Source: Streptomyces sp. AV19 (GTDB taxonomy: Bacteria; Actinomycetota; Actinomycetes; Streptomycetales; Streptomycetaceae). Taken from it: DNA of 64,000 nt. Each line of letters starts with the position of its first letter. The first letter of the stretch is position 1. The stretch spans positions 107,237 to 171,236 of the forward strand of contig NZ_JAEAMR010000016.1 in NCBI RefSeq assembly GCF_015999245.1, in the 5' to 3' direction. The notes under the pieces were generated by a model, which worked only from the letters and a program-made list of their open reading frames with translations, made no database searches and was not told where the DNA came from. Positions 8,380 to 17,233 of the stretch are shown here, piece after piece. A program made the translations under genes and the position numbers.

Positions 8380-9606
8380 TCACGTGCAGCGCCGGAAGGA
8401 CAGGACCGCGTTGTGTCCACCGAAGCCGAACGAGGTGCTCACGGCGAGGTCGACCCGTTGCTCCCGGGCGGTTTTGGTCACCAGGTCCAGCTGGACGTCC
8501 GGGTCGACGGTGTCGAGGTTGGCCGTCGGCGGGACAAGTTGCCGTTGAAGCGTCAGCACGGTGAGCCCCGCCTCCACCGCTCCGCTCGCGCCCATGCAGT
8601 GCCCCAACGCTCCCTTGGCCGAGGTCACGCTGGGCGCGTGAGGGAGGACGCGGGCGAGCATCAGGGCCTCGGTGGCGTCGTTGACCAGGGTCGCGGTGCC
8701 GTGCGCGTTGACGTGGTCGACCTCTGCGGGTGTCGCGTCGGCGTCGGCCAGCGCCGCGCGCAATGCCGCCTCACCGCCGAGGTGTTCGGGGTGCGGGGCC
8801 GTCGCCCGGTACGCGTCGCTGGTGGACCCGCAGCCGGCCAGGACCGCGCGTGGTGCCGCACCGCGCCGCCGGGCGTCCTCGGCCCGCTCCAGGACCAGTA
8901 CGGCGGCGGCCTCGCCCAGCACGAAGCCGTCGCGGCCGGCGTCGAACGGGCGGGAGGCCGCTGCCGGTTCGGTGCGCCGGACCGAGAGCGTGCCCAGCCG
9001 GTGGAAGCCCGCGGCCAGCAGGGGGGTGACGGCCGCGTCCGTACCGCCGGCGATGGCCACGTCGCAGGAGCCGGATGCCAGCAGGTCCCGGCCCAGTGCG
9101 ATGGCGTTGGCCCCCGAGGCGCAGGCCGCCGACAGGCCCAGGCTCATCCCGTGCGCCCGCAGGGCCATGGACACCTCGCCCGCGGGCATGTTGGGGAGCA
9201 GCTTCGGCACCAGCGTCGGAGCCACCGCCTCGTGGCCCTCCTGGAGCAGACGGCGGTGCTCGTCCTCGCCCGCCCGCTGTCCGCCGAAGGCCGTGCCGAT
9301 GATCACGGCCACCCGGGCGCCGTCCCAGGACCCGGGGTCGAGCCCCGCGTCGCGGACTCCTTCCCACGCCGCCGCCACGGCGAGCTGGGCGCAACGGTCG
9401 GTGCGCCACAGGGCACGGCTGTCGAGATGCGCTCCGGGGTCGAAGTCCGGTACGCGGCAGGAGAAGTCGACCGGCAGACCCGCGAGGTCCGGGTCGGGTG
9501 CGGCGGTCGTCACCCCCTCGGAAACGCCCTGCCAGGTCGCTTTGGTGCCGACGCCGGCCGGTGTCACCATGCCGAGTCCGGTCACCACGACCTCGGGGCG
9601 GCTCAC
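8380..9606 (-). CDS. Beta-ketoacyl-[acyl carrier protein] synthase (FabF-like)
   Basis: A 408-residue condensing enzyme with an intact Cys-His-His active site: Cys162 in LSAACASGANA, His302 in NAHGTAT and His336 in GHCMGASGA. It should carry out decarboxylative Claisen condensation of malonyl-ACP with an acyl starter. Length and motifs match type II KAS II / KS-alpha. It is the last gene of a three-gene operon and overlaps the carrier protein gene by four bases (ATGA), implying translational coupling. The neighbourhood has no chain-length factor, ketoreductase or malonyl transferase. It therefore probably extends a chain by one round with housekeeping partners, or works only with its carrier protein and the condensation enzyme. 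Confidence 0.92.
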   Translation of the reverse strand: MSRPEVVVTGLGMVTPAGVGTKATWQGVSEGVTTAAPDPDLAGLPVDFSCRVPDFDPGAHLDSRALWRTDRCAQLAVAAAWEGVRDAGLDPGSWDGARVAVIIGTAFGGQRAGEDEHRRLLQEGHEAVAPTLVPKLLPNMPAGEVSMALRAHGMSLGLSAACASGANAIALGRDLLASGSCDVAIAGGTDAAVTPLLAAGFHRLGTLSVRRTEPAAASRPFDAGRDGFVLGEAAAVLVLERAEDARRRGAAPRAVLAGCGSTSDAYRATAPHPEHLGGEAALRAALADADATPAEVDHVNAHGTATLVNDATEALMLARVLPHAPSVTSAKGALGHCMGASGAVEAGLTVLTLQRQLVPPTANLDTVDPDVQLDLVTKTAREQRVDLAVSTSFGFGGHNAVLSFRRCT

Positions 9607-9860
9607 GGCCGGGGTCCCGTGGCCCGCCGCGCCAGCTTCTGCTCCGCCACGGCCACCAGCTGCCCGACCGTGTGCCGCGGCGTCACCTCGTCCTCGCCGA
9701 TCCTGATATCCAGTTCACGGCCCAGGACGTGGAGCAACTCGATCACGGCCAGTGAGTCCAGGTCCAGGGAAGCCAGGACCGCTTTGGTGTCCATCCTCTC
9801 CGGAGGCACGCCGAACTTGGCCGTCAGGATCGCTTCCGCCGTCTCACACGCAAAGGTCAT
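9603..9860 (-). CDS. Acyl carrier protein
   Basis: An 85-residue carrier protein with the phosphopantetheine attachment motif LDLDSLAVIELL, serine 36. It is embedded by four-base overlaps between the condensation-domain protein and the ketosynthase, so the three are made together. The acidic helix II (LLHVLGRELDIRIGEDEV) is typical for docking with a condensing enzyme. It may carry the ketosynthase product to the condensation domain or receive the starter chain. Confidence 0.9.
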   Translation of the reverse strand: MTFACETAEAILTAKFGVPPERMDTKAVLASLDLDSLAVIELLHVLGRELDIRIGEDEVTPRHTVGQLVAVAEQKLARRATGPRP

Positions 9861-11299
9861 TCGGTCTCCCCGTTCGTCCCCGGACAGCCGGTGGCACGGT
9901 AGTCACCGGTCTTCGCCACACTGTGGAGCACGCCTCGCACCCGCTCGACGAAGCGGGCGACAGCGTCACCGGCCGTCTCCGTTCCGGGATGACGCGCGGT
10001 CAGCCACACTCCCTCGTCGGTACGGTTGACCCAGAAGTTCACCTTGCTGCCACGGGACTTCATCCGGACCAGGGGCCGGGCGTTCCATTCGTCCCATCGC
10101 CGGGCCCCGGGGATGACCCGTAGGTCGATGAACGACACGAAAGGGAACACCTCCGGCATCCGGCGCTCCAGCTCCTCGGTGATCCCCAGGACTTCCGCGA
10201 TCCGTGCGATCGGCTCGCGCCCGACGCTCAGCGCCACCCGGGCCGCCCCGTGCGCGGCCGGCACCGCTTCCCGGAACGTCGCCCCGGTACCGAGGTCGAT
10301 CTCGACCGGTCCCACTCCGACGTACCACCCCATCGAGTGCAGCCACTCCGGCCTCGACCGGGTGTGCACGGGCATCACGGTCCGGTAGACCGGATCGCCC
10401 GTGATCTCCTGGGTTGCCATCGCGAAGGCCGCGAGCAACCCGGCGAGGAACCCGCCGCCCGCGTCGTGGCACACCTCCTCGACCGCCGCGGCCGCAGGCG
10501 CGTCCAGCAGCAGGACGTCCAGCTTGACATGCGGCAACAGCTCGCCCTTGGCGACGCCGAGGGCGAGCGGGAACTCCAGCAGTCGCTCACCCCCGGCCAC
10601 GATGAACCGCTCCCAGTGCGCCACGGCCGGGTGGTCACGTCCGATCCGCTCGGCGGCGGCTCGCTCCCGCGCCCCGAAGTCCACATAACTGCCGATGCCC
10701 CGGTGCGTGACCTCCCGCCCCGCGGTAACGGCCGCGTACAGCTCCTGCCACTCCCCGATCGCCGTCATGGCCGACAAACCATCGGTATACGCGTGATCCA
10801 ACGCGACGATCACGCTGGTGGAGTCCGTGCGGTCCACGGTCTCCATCACGTGACCGGGCCAGCGGTTCAGGCCCGTCCCCTCGTCGAGGCGCTGCTCCAG
10901 ACACCCGCGGAGGTCCTCGTCGTCCGCGAAGTCCCCCAGCACCACGTCCGACACGCGGACGGCTTCGGAGGCGATGGAGATGTGCTCCAGCCCCGCATCC
11001 GTCACCCGGAAGCCGCTGCGCAGCGTCTCGTGCCGTACGACCCACAAGCGCAGCGTCTCGCGCAACGCCTCGGCGTCCAACGGGCCGGGCAGCTCGAACC
11101 CGAACCCCATCCACATCGGGGTCCGGACGCCCCGCGCGGCGAGCCGCGCGGAGAACCTCAGATGCCATTCCTGGTTGTACGACACCGGCCGGCCGGCCGC
11201 GTCCGGCCATGCGGCTTCCCGGAACGGCTCGGCGTCCAGCGTCCACTCCCTGAGCCTGCCGGGGCGCACACGGTACTCGGACAGCGTCGTCATCAACAT
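9857..11299 (-). CDS. Free-standing NRPS-type condensation domain protein
   Basis: A roughly 480-residue stand-alone condensation/acyltransferase of the CoA-dependent acyltransferase fold. The core motif is ALDHAYTDGLS, a DHxxxDG form of the usual HHxxxDG: the catalytic second His and Asp-Gly are kept and the first His is Asp. WMGFGFELPGPLDAEALRE matches the N-terminal C1 region. Such enzymes join a carrier-bound acyl group to an amine or alcohol. No adenylation domain is nearby, so the acceptor may be a free small molecule. It is the first gene of the operon with the carrier protein and ketosynthase. The start is uncertain: ATG at 11299 follows GAGAG by 5 bases; 11311 and 11293 are alternatives. 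Confidence 0.8.
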   Translation of the reverse strand: MLMTTLSEYRVRPGRLREWTLDAEPFREAAWPDAAGRPVSYNQEWHLRFSARLAARGVRTPMWMGFGFELPGPLDAEALRETLRLWVVRHETLRSGFRVTDAGLEHISIASEAVRVSDVVLGDFADDEDLRGCLEQRLDEGTGLNRWPGHVMETVDRTDSTSVIVALDHAYTDGLSAMTAIGEWQELYAAVTAGREVTHRGIGSYVDFGARERAAAERIGRDHPAVAHWERFIVAGGERLLEFPLALGVAKGELLPHVKLDVLLLDAPAAAAVEEVCHDAGGGFLAGLLAAFAMATQEITGDPVYRTVMPVHTRSRPEWLHSMGWYVGVGPVEIDLGTGATFREAVPAAHGAARVALSVGREPIARIAEVLGITEELERRMPEVFPFVSFIDLRVIPGARRWDEWNARPLVRMKSRGSKVNFWVNRTDEGVWLTARHPGTETAGDAVARFVERVRGVLHSVAKTGDYRATGCPGTNGETE

Positions 11300-12301
11300 C
11301 GCTGCTCTCATTGCCCAGGTGTGGCCCGCCCCATGAGGCGGTGTCCGGTCTTCCACCCGGACAGGTGAGCTCGGCGGGTACCGCCGACAGCGGCCCCGCC
11401 TTCATCCCGGCAGGGAAACGAAGGCCGCTGATACAGGGGCCGGCCGGGATGACGGCGGGCGGCATCACGGCCCGCCCGGTCGAAGGCGCGTGGGCCCTTG
11501 GCCCCGTCACCGCAGGAAGAGGCCGAACGGAGTACACCGGAAACGTGCCATGGACCGTGCGGAAGAGAGCAGCTCGAGCACCGGGATTCCCCCGGTCGTC
11601 CGGCCGGGGCGAGAACGCCCGCCGACCTCGACTGCCGCTGTGACACCGGGGGCTCCGGTCCACTTCTGGTGGATGCCGAAGGCGAAGCGGCCGACGGCGC
11701 CGGCCCCTTTGCCGCCGTCGACGGCTACGTCGACAACACGGTGTCGCCAGGGGACGGGAGGCCAGGCAGCAGGAAGGAGCAACCGGTGGCGAGCCCTCGC
11801 GAGGCCGGCTGGACCGGCGCACCCCGAGGGCCGCGCCCACGGCACCGATCGGTGACCCTTTTCCGGTCAACCTACGCCCCGTTTCGAGCACGGTTCAGTT
11901 GCCCCTCTATCGCGGATCTGCCGTGATTTGACTGCCCGTCACGACCGTGGACATCCGCAGTGCGTACGCCGACGGACGCACCTCTCGCCGGCTTCCCGGA
12001 AGAGTTCCACAAGCGAAGACCCGCCACGTCTCCACACCTGCGGTCTATACCAATGCCATCGCCCAGGCCGGAGTGCGGCCGGCCGAACCCTCCCCGCGGG
12101 AGTGCCCGTTCGCGAATCTCCGGAACAACTCCCGTGCCATCGACGCCGCCCGCACCGCACGCGCCGCATTCAGGCCACCGGATGCCATGTTCATGGCGGG
12201 AATCGGCTCCCCCAAGGGTGATCAGCATGTTGAAGGGGGAACCGAATTCGCGGCCGGCGCGATGACGCCGTGCCCTGTTGACCCCCCACCGAGGAGGAAC
12301 C
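11300..12301. other. About 1 kb without a supported gene
   Basis: This holds the promoter region of the condensation-carrier-ketosynthase operon and of the GH18-type gene. Several open frames exist on both strands, but none has a recognisable product together with a ribosome site. A GAGGAGG site just before 12302 belongs to the GH18-type gene. Confidence 0.5.
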
Positions 12302-13714
12302 ATGCGATTGCGCCCGGTTCTGGCCGTTGCGGCCGCCGCCCCCGTCTTGTTGGCCACCATCACCGGGGCGGCGGGCGCGTCCCCGGCCTCCCTCAGGGCG
12401 ACGGCGGCCGGGCACGCCGTCCGGGCGGGGATCGCCGACCCCGACCCGTTGCGCGGCGTACTGCTGGAAGGGACGGACAAGGCGGTCGTGAAGTGGGTGG
12501 GCGACCAGGCCGGCTCCCCGGACCGGGACTGGTCGACCGGTGGCAACTACCACTACAGAATCCTTCCTTCGTCCGGGAAGGACACCCCCGACGTCGGCTG
12601 GAAGCTCCGCTTCACCCTGCCCGAGGGGCAGATCCTCGCCCAGGAGTACGAGCAGGACAACGTGGTGCAGGACGGCAGCACCGTGACCATCACGCCCAGG
12701 GACGGCCACCGCAGGAACCTCCCGGCGGCCGGGATCGGCGTCGTCCTGGAGTGGAAGGCCGACGACAAGTACATCGAGGCGGTTCCCGGCGATCCCGAGG
12801 AGGCCGCTCCGTTCGCCCCCTACGCGGACGTCGGCCTGTATCCGACGCCGGATCTGGAGGCGCTCCACCGGGCCTCCGGCGCCCGGCAGTTCAGCACGGC
12901 GTTCATCGTGGCCGATCCCCAGGACGGTTCGGTACCGGTGTGGTCCGGACAGCACTCGCAGCCCGTCTCCGGCAACTTCCTGGTGCCGCAGATCAACAAG
13001 CTGCGCAAGGCCGGCGGCGACGTGGTGGTGTCCTTCGGCGGCGCGAGCAACCAGGAACTCGCGCTGACCATCGGCAGCGCCGCCGGGCTCACCGACGCCT
13101 ACCGCGGCGTGGCGCAGCGGCTGAAGGCCACCAAGCTGGACTTCGACGTCGAGGGCACCGCCATCCTCGACGCCAAGGCCAACACCCGCCGGTCCCAGGC
13201 CCTCGCCGCGCTCCAGCGGGAGTACGAGGCGAAGGGGCAGCCCCTCCACATCTCCTACACCCTCCCCGTCATGGAGGACGGCCTGACCGCGGACGGCATG
13301 GCCGTCGTCCGGGACGCCGTGGCCCAGGGCCTCAAGGTCGACACCTGGAACGTCATGACGATGGACTACGGGCACCCCGTACCGGACATGGGCGGCGCGG
13401 CGATCTCGGCGGGCACCGCGCTGCACGAGCAGCTGAAGCAGGTCTATCCGGGGGCCTCCGACGCCGAGTTGTGGAAGAAGGTCGGCATCACGCCGATGCT
13501 CGGGAAGAACGACCAGCCCGAGGAGACCTTCACCGTCGACGACGCCACCCGGGTGACCCAGTGGGCGAACCAGAAGCACATCGGCCGTCTGGCCATGTGG
13601 CAGATCCAGCGCGACCACCCGTGCGCCAGCGGCAAGGTCGAACTGAACTGTTCCAGCATCCCGGACCAGAAGGACTACGAGTTCAGCACCGTGTTCAGTG
13701 GGTTCAAGGGCTGA
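12302..13714 (+). CDS. Secreted GH18-family glycosyl hydrolase (chitinase-like)
   Basis: A 470-residue exported protein. A Sec signal peptide (MRLRPVLAVAAAAPVLLATI, cleavage near AGAS) is followed by a roughly 110-residue beta domain (VKWVGDQAGSPDRDWSTGG ... GWKLRFTLPEGQ) that looks like a CBM2-type carbohydrate-binding module. The catalytic TIM barrel starts near residue 165: VVVSFGGASNQELA is the GH18 SxGG strand, LDFDVEG carries the DxDxE acid motif, and WNVMTMDYG and LAMWQIQRD are later GH18 strands. It should cleave chitin or related beta-1,4-GlcNAc polymers outside the cell. The start has GAGGAGG upstream. A 32-base inverted repeat lies 24 bases after the stop. Confidence 0.87.
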   Translation: MRLRPVLAVAAAAPVLLATITGAAGASPASLRATAAGHAVRAGIADPDPLRGVLLEGTDKAVVKWVGDQAGSPDRDWSTGGNYHYRILPSSGKDTPDVGWKLRFTLPEGQILAQEYEQDNVVQDGSTVTITPRDGHRRNLPAAGIGVVLEWKADDKYIEAVPGDPEEAAPFAPYADVGLYPTPDLEALHRASGARQFSTAFIVADPQDGSVPVWSGQHSQPVSGNFLVPQINKLRKAGGDVVVSFGGASNQELALTIGSAAGLTDAYRGVAQRLKATKLDFDVEGTAILDAKANTRRSQALAALQREYEAKGQPLHISYTLPVMEDGLTADGMAVVRDAVAQGLKVDTWNVMTMDYGHPVPDMGGAAISAGTALHEQLKQVYPGASDAELWKKVGITPMLGKNDQPEETFTVDDATRVTQWANQKHIGRLAMWQIQRDHPCASGKVELNCSSIPDQKDYEFSTVFSGFKG

Positions 13715-13737
13715 GGACGAGACCGCGGAAGGACGGA

Positions 13738-13769
13738 TTCCGGCCGTAAGTGGCCGTATACGGCCGGAA
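13738..13769. terminator. Inverted repeat after the GH18-type gene
   Basis: Perfect 10-base arms TTCCGGCCGT and ACGGCCGGAA with a 12-base loop. A nested palindrome, GGCCGTATACGGCC, offers an alternative fold. Its position just behind a stop codon favours a terminator; it is also about 100 bases upstream of the DJ-1-like gene and could be an operator. Confidence 0.55.
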
Positions 13770-13869
13770 GTTGTCCGGTCCTGGCGCTGCACCTACTGTC
13801 TCCGGCTTCACAGAGGAATGACGCTGTCCCGGTATCGATGGATCGGCACATGAGCCGGAGGGGGACGCG

Positions 13870-14616
13870 ATGCGTCGCAGGAGTGTCTTGAAGTCGGCGG
13901 CGGCGCCGGCCGTGGCGGGGGTCCTGGGGGCCGGCGGGATCGCCGCCGCGGACGAGCGGCCGGAGCGCGAAAAGGCGGCAGCCCATGGCCGTTCAACGCC
14001 GCTGCGGGTGCAGATCGTGATGTTCGACGGGGCCGAGGAGCAGGACTACATCGCGCCCTACGAGGTCTTCTCGGCGGCGCGGAAGATCGGCGGGGCCGTC
14101 GAGACGGCGTACGTCTCGCTCGACGGTCCCCGGACCGTCGAGTCCGCCTACGGAACGAAGATCGTGGTCGGCCGGGGCTGGTCACCGCAGTCGGCCGACC
14201 TGCTGGTGGTGCCCGGCGGCGGCTGGGGAACCGCCGGGCCGGGCGTCCCCGAGGAGATACGCCGCGGCGCCCTGCCGCGGGCGCTGGCCGCCGCCCGGCG
14301 CCCGGGGCTGGTCATGGCGTCCATCTGCACGGGAGCGATGCTGCTGTCCGCCGCCGGGCTGACCAAGGGCCGCAACTGCACCACCCATCACAAGGTCAAG
14401 GACGAACTGCGCGACCGGGGCGGGATCGTCCGCGACGCCCGCGTCGTGGACGACGGCGACCTGGTGACGTCCGGCGGGATCACCTCGGGGCTCGACCTCG
14501 CCCTGTGGCTGGTCCAGCGGGAACTGGGCGAATCCGACCGGCCCGTCTCGCTGGAGCTGATGCTGGAGTACGAGCGGCGCGGCACGGTCTGGCGCGCCCC
14601 GGGGGCACCCGTGTAG
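13870..14616 (+). CDS. DJ-1/PfpI-family protein with twin-arginine-like leader
   Basis: A 248-residue member of the class-I glutamine-amidotransferase-like DJ-1/PfpI superfamily. The nucleophile elbow is MASICTGAMLL, with the reactive Cys near residue 158. The acid/backbone region FDGAEEQDYIAPYEVF resembles isocyanide hydratase-type members. The N-terminus MRRRSVLKSAA followed by a hydrophobic stretch is a plausible Tat leader. Isocyanide hydratases convert isonitriles to formamides. The neighbouring minus-strand cluster appears to make an isonitrile, so a role in isonitrile turnover is an attractive inference, not something shown by sequence. The gene converges with the hydroxylase gene at the cluster's end, leaving 5 bases between them. 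Confidence 0.85.
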   Translation: MRRRSVLKSAAAPAVAGVLGAGGIAAADERPEREKAAAHGRSTPLRVQIVMFDGAEEQDYIAPYEVFSAARKIGGAVETAYVSLDGPRTVESAYGTKIVVGRGWSPQSADLLVVPGGGWGTAGPGVPEEIRRGALPRALAAARRPGLVMASICTGAMLLSAAGLTKGRNCTTHHKVKDELRDRGGIVRDARVVDDGDLVTSGGITSGLDLALWLVQRELGESDRPVSLELMLEYERRGTVWRAPGAPV

Positions 14617-14621
14617 TCCGC

Positions 14622-15383
14622 TCAGCCCTCGCCCATCAGCTTGCGGATCTCGGTGATGAGCACGACGAGGGCCTGGCGCTCGGGGACCGTGGTCTCCGGG
14701 TGCCAGAGGTCGATCAGCAGGCAGGTGCGCGGGCGGGTGCCGCGGTTCCACGCCTCGTGCTCGAAGGAGTAGTCGAAGAGCAGTGTCCTCCCCTCCTCCC
14801 AGGCCCGGGTCTCCCCCGCGACCGTGATGCCGCAGCCTTCGGGGATGTCGACGGCCAGGTGCAGGTTGATGCTGAAGTTCCACAGGTCGCAGTGCGGGGC
14901 GATGGACGCGCCGGGCAGCAGGGTGGAGAAGTGGCACTCCAGGAGCGGGCAGATCAGCTCCGTGTCGACGGCCGACTCCTTGAGCACCTTGTACGCGGTC
15001 GGCACGGTGGCGGCCGATTCCTCGACGAGTCCGCCCTTGCGGTACAGGTACAGGGCCTGCCAGTCCTCCTGGCGGCGCAGGTAGTGCTCGTAGTCCGAGA
15101 AGGCGCTGCGGCGCGCCGCCCAGGCGGTCTCCAGTTCGTCCTTGATCGCGGCGTGTGCCGTCTCGAACGCGTCGACCACGGGGGTGAGTTCCGGGTGCCC
15201 GTGGGGGTCGTGCCAGGGCTGCCGGGAGATCCCGGGCAGGACCCACTTGGCGCCCTTCTGGAGGGGGTGCCGCTCGTGTCGCTGCTGCTTGCGCGGTTCC
15301 AGCATCTCCTCGACGCGTACGAGCGAGTCGGGGCCGTGCTCGTCCCGGACGGCGGCGAAGGCGAGTTCTATCTCCGGTGTCAT
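14622..15383 (-). CDS. Aspartyl/asparaginyl beta-hydroxylase-like dioxygenase
   Basis: A 253-residue non-haem Fe(II)/2-oxoglutarate enzyme of the AspH family. The metal-binding region is IAPHCDLWNFSINLHL, the second metal histidine is in DYSFEHEAWN, and the 2-oxoglutarate-binding strand with LLIDLWHP follows. In natural-product clusters such enzymes hydroxylate carrier-bound or free amino acids at the beta carbon. It is the last gene of the minus-strand isonitrile block, 36 bases after the ABC ATPase, so it is probably co-transcribed and may tailor the peptide, for instance to add a metal ligand. It is not part of the five-gene core known for isonitrile lipopeptides. Substrate unknown. Confidence 0.85.
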   Translation of the reverse strand: MTPEIELAFAAVRDEHGPDSLVRVEEMLEPRKQQRHERHPLQKGAKWVLPGISRQPWHDPHGHPELTPVVDAFETAHAAIKDELETAWAARRSAFSDYEHYLRRQEDWQALYLYRKGGLVEESAATVPTAYKVLKESAVDTELICPLLECHFSTLLPGASIAPHCDLWNFSINLHLAVDIPEGCGITVAGETRAWEEGRTLLFDYSFEHEAWNRGTRPRTCLLIDLWHPETTVPERQALVVLITEIRKLMGEG

Positions 15384-15419
15384 GGGGATCTCCAGGGTGA
15401 GGAGCGGATGGGGCGGGTG

Positions 15420-16220
15420 TCAGCCGGCCGCGCTCTCGGGAACCACGTCCAGGCCGAGCGGGTTGGCGCCGTAGGTGATGCGGACGACGCCGTCGGCGTG
15501 GCGGTCCGCGGTCGCCGCCACGCCGAAGACCTCCCGCAGGAGGCCGGGGGTCAGGACGTCGAGGACGGGCCCGGCGGCGACGACCGCGCCTTCGTGGAGG
15601 ACGACGAGGTGGTCGCAGAGCCGGGCGGCCAGGTCCAGGTCGTGCAGGACGGCCAGGGTCGTGATGCCGGTGGAGCGGATGAGGGCGAGGAGTTCGAAGC
15701 GGGCGCGGATGTCGAGGTGATTGGTGATCTCGTCGAGGACGAGGAGTTCCGGGCGCTGGGCGAGCGCCCGGGCGAGCAGGACGCGCTGGCGCTCGCCGCC
15801 GGAGAGCGAGGTGAAGTCCCGCTCGGCCAGCGGGCGGGCGCCGCACGCGTCGAGCGCCTCCTCGACCGCCGCCCGGTCGTCGGCCCCGTCGCGGTCGAAC
15901 AGCCCGTGGTGCGGGGTGCGGCCCAGAGCGACGATCTCGGTGACGGACAGCCCGGCCGGGCTCCCCGCGTCCTGGAGGACGGCGGCGGTGCGGCGCGCGG
16001 CGGCGCGGGGCGACAGGGCCCACACGTCGTCCCCGCCGGCCCGGACCACGCCGTGCAGCGGTCGCAGGGACCGGTAGACGGCCCGCAACAGGGTGGATTT
16101 TCCGCTGCCGTTGGGGCCGACGAGGCCGACGATGTCCCCGGGCCGCACCTCCAGGGACACGTCGCGCAGGATCGGCCGGTGGTCGAGGACGATGTCGAGC
16201 TGCTCCACGGTGAGTTTCAT
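15420..16220 (-). CDS. FecE-like ABC transporter ATP-binding protein
   Basis: A 266-residue ATPase of the iron-siderophore / cobalamin uptake family. Motifs are intact: Walker A GPNGSGKST, Q-loop AAVLQDAG, signature LSGGERQR, Walker B ELLVLDEI, and the switch His in AVLHDLD. The frame is open far upstream, but ATG at 16220 gives the normal family length and starts with MKLTVEQLDIVL. It overlaps the permease gene stop by four bases. With the permease and binding protein it forms a complete type II importer, inferred to take up the metal complex of the cluster product. Confidence 0.93.
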   Translation of the reverse strand: MKLTVEQLDIVLDHRPILRDVSLEVRPGDIVGLVGPNGSGKSTLLRAVYRSLRPLHGVVRAGGDDVWALSPRAAARRTAAVLQDAGSPAGLSVTEIVALGRTPHHGLFDRDGADDRAAVEEALDACGARPLAERDFTSLSGGERQRVLLARALAQRPELLVLDEITNHLDIRARFELLALIRSTGITTLAVLHDLDLAARLCDHLVVLHEGAVVAAGPVLDVLTPGLLREVFGVAATADRHADGVVRITYGANPLGLDVVPESAAG

Positions 16221-17233
16221 GAGGCGTCCAGGCTTTTGTTGCGACGGAGCAGCCAGAGGAAGAAGGGCGCGCCGAACAGGGCGGTGAGGATGCCGATGGG
16301 GAGTTCGTTGGGGCTGTTGAGGGTGCGGGAGAGCAGGTCGACGACCACGAGGTAGATCGCGCCGACCAGGGCGGCCCTGGGGAGCAGGCGCCGGTGGTCG
16401 GCGCCGGTGGCGAGGCGTACGAGGTGCGGGATCATCAGTCCGACGAAGCCGATGCCCCCGGCGACGGCGATGACGGTGCCGGTCAGCAGCGCGGCGAGCA
16501 GCAGCAGCACCGCGCGCAGCCGGTTGACGTCGACGCCGAGGGCGGTGGCGGATTCGTCCCCGGCCAGCAGGGCGTTGAGCCGTCGCCCGAAGAGCGACAG
16601 GAGCACGGTGACGGTGACGACGGCCGCGGTGACGACGGGGAGCTGGTCCCACTGGGCGCCGGAGACGCTGCCCAGCAGCCAGAACACCACCTGCCGCAAC
16701 TCGGTGGGGGTGGCGCGCAGTTGGAGGTAGCTGGTGGCGGCGAGGAAGACGTAGCCGACGGCCACGCCGGAGAGCACCAGCCGGGTGGGGGCCAGCCGTC
16801 CGCGGCGCTGTCCGAGGAGGAAGACGAGGATCACCGCGACGACGGCGCCCAGGAACGCGGCGGAGGACACGCCGAGTCCGCCGAGGGCGCCGCCGGCGAG
16901 GGTGATGACCAGCACGGCACCGAGCGAGGCGCCGGAGGAGACCCCGATGACGTAGGGGTCGGCCAGCGGATTGGCGACGACCGCCTGCAGCACGACCCCG
17001 GAGACCGCGAGTCCGGCGCCGACCAGGGCGGCCAGCACGACGCGGGGGACCCGGAAGGTCCAGACGATCTGGTCCAGGGCCGGGTCGCCGAAGGCGCCGT
17101 CGCCGGAGACGTGGTGCCAGACGATCCGCCAGACGTCGGCGAGCGGCACGTCGACGGCCCCGATGCTGACCGCCACCATCATGACGGCCGGCAGCAGGGC
17201 CGGCAGGACGACCAGGACCAGTGCGGGGCTCAG
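16217..17233 (-). CDS. FecCD-family siderophore ABC transporter permease
   Basis: A polytopic membrane protein with about 9-10 transmembrane segments and FecCD hallmarks: GAGLAVSGVVLQAVVANPLADP, GVSSGASLGAV and FVGLMIPHLVR (the ATPase-coupling helix). The start is unclear. The first membrane helix begins right after the binding-protein stop, and no ATG or GTG lies between them. CTG at 17233, overlapping the upstream TGA as CTGA, would give 338 residues and coupled translation. The alternative is an ATG at 17356 that would overlap the binding-protein gene by more than 120 bases. I favour the coupled start. Confidence 0.88.
   Translation of the reverse strand: MSPALVLVVLPALLPAVMMVAVSIGAVDVPLADVWRIVWHHVSGDGAFGDPALDQIVWTFRVPRVVLAALVGAGLAVSGVVLQAVVANPLADPYVIGVSSGASLGAVLVITLAGGALGGLGVSSAAFLGAVVAVILVFLLGQRRGRLAPTRLVLSGVAVGYVFLAATSYLQLRATPTELRQVVFWLLGSVSGAQWDQLPVVTAAVVTVTVLLSLFGRRLNALLAGDESATALGVDVNRLRAVLLLLAALLTGTVIAVAGGIGFVGLMIPHLVRLATGADHRRLLPRAALVGAIYLVVVDLLSRTLNSPNELPIGILTALFGAPFFLWLLRRNKSLDAS

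Noticed and set aside
11490..11926. Short open frames between the condensation-domain operon and the GH18-type gene
   Set aside because: No ribosome sites, no signal peptides and no recognisable sequence; they overlap each other on both strands.
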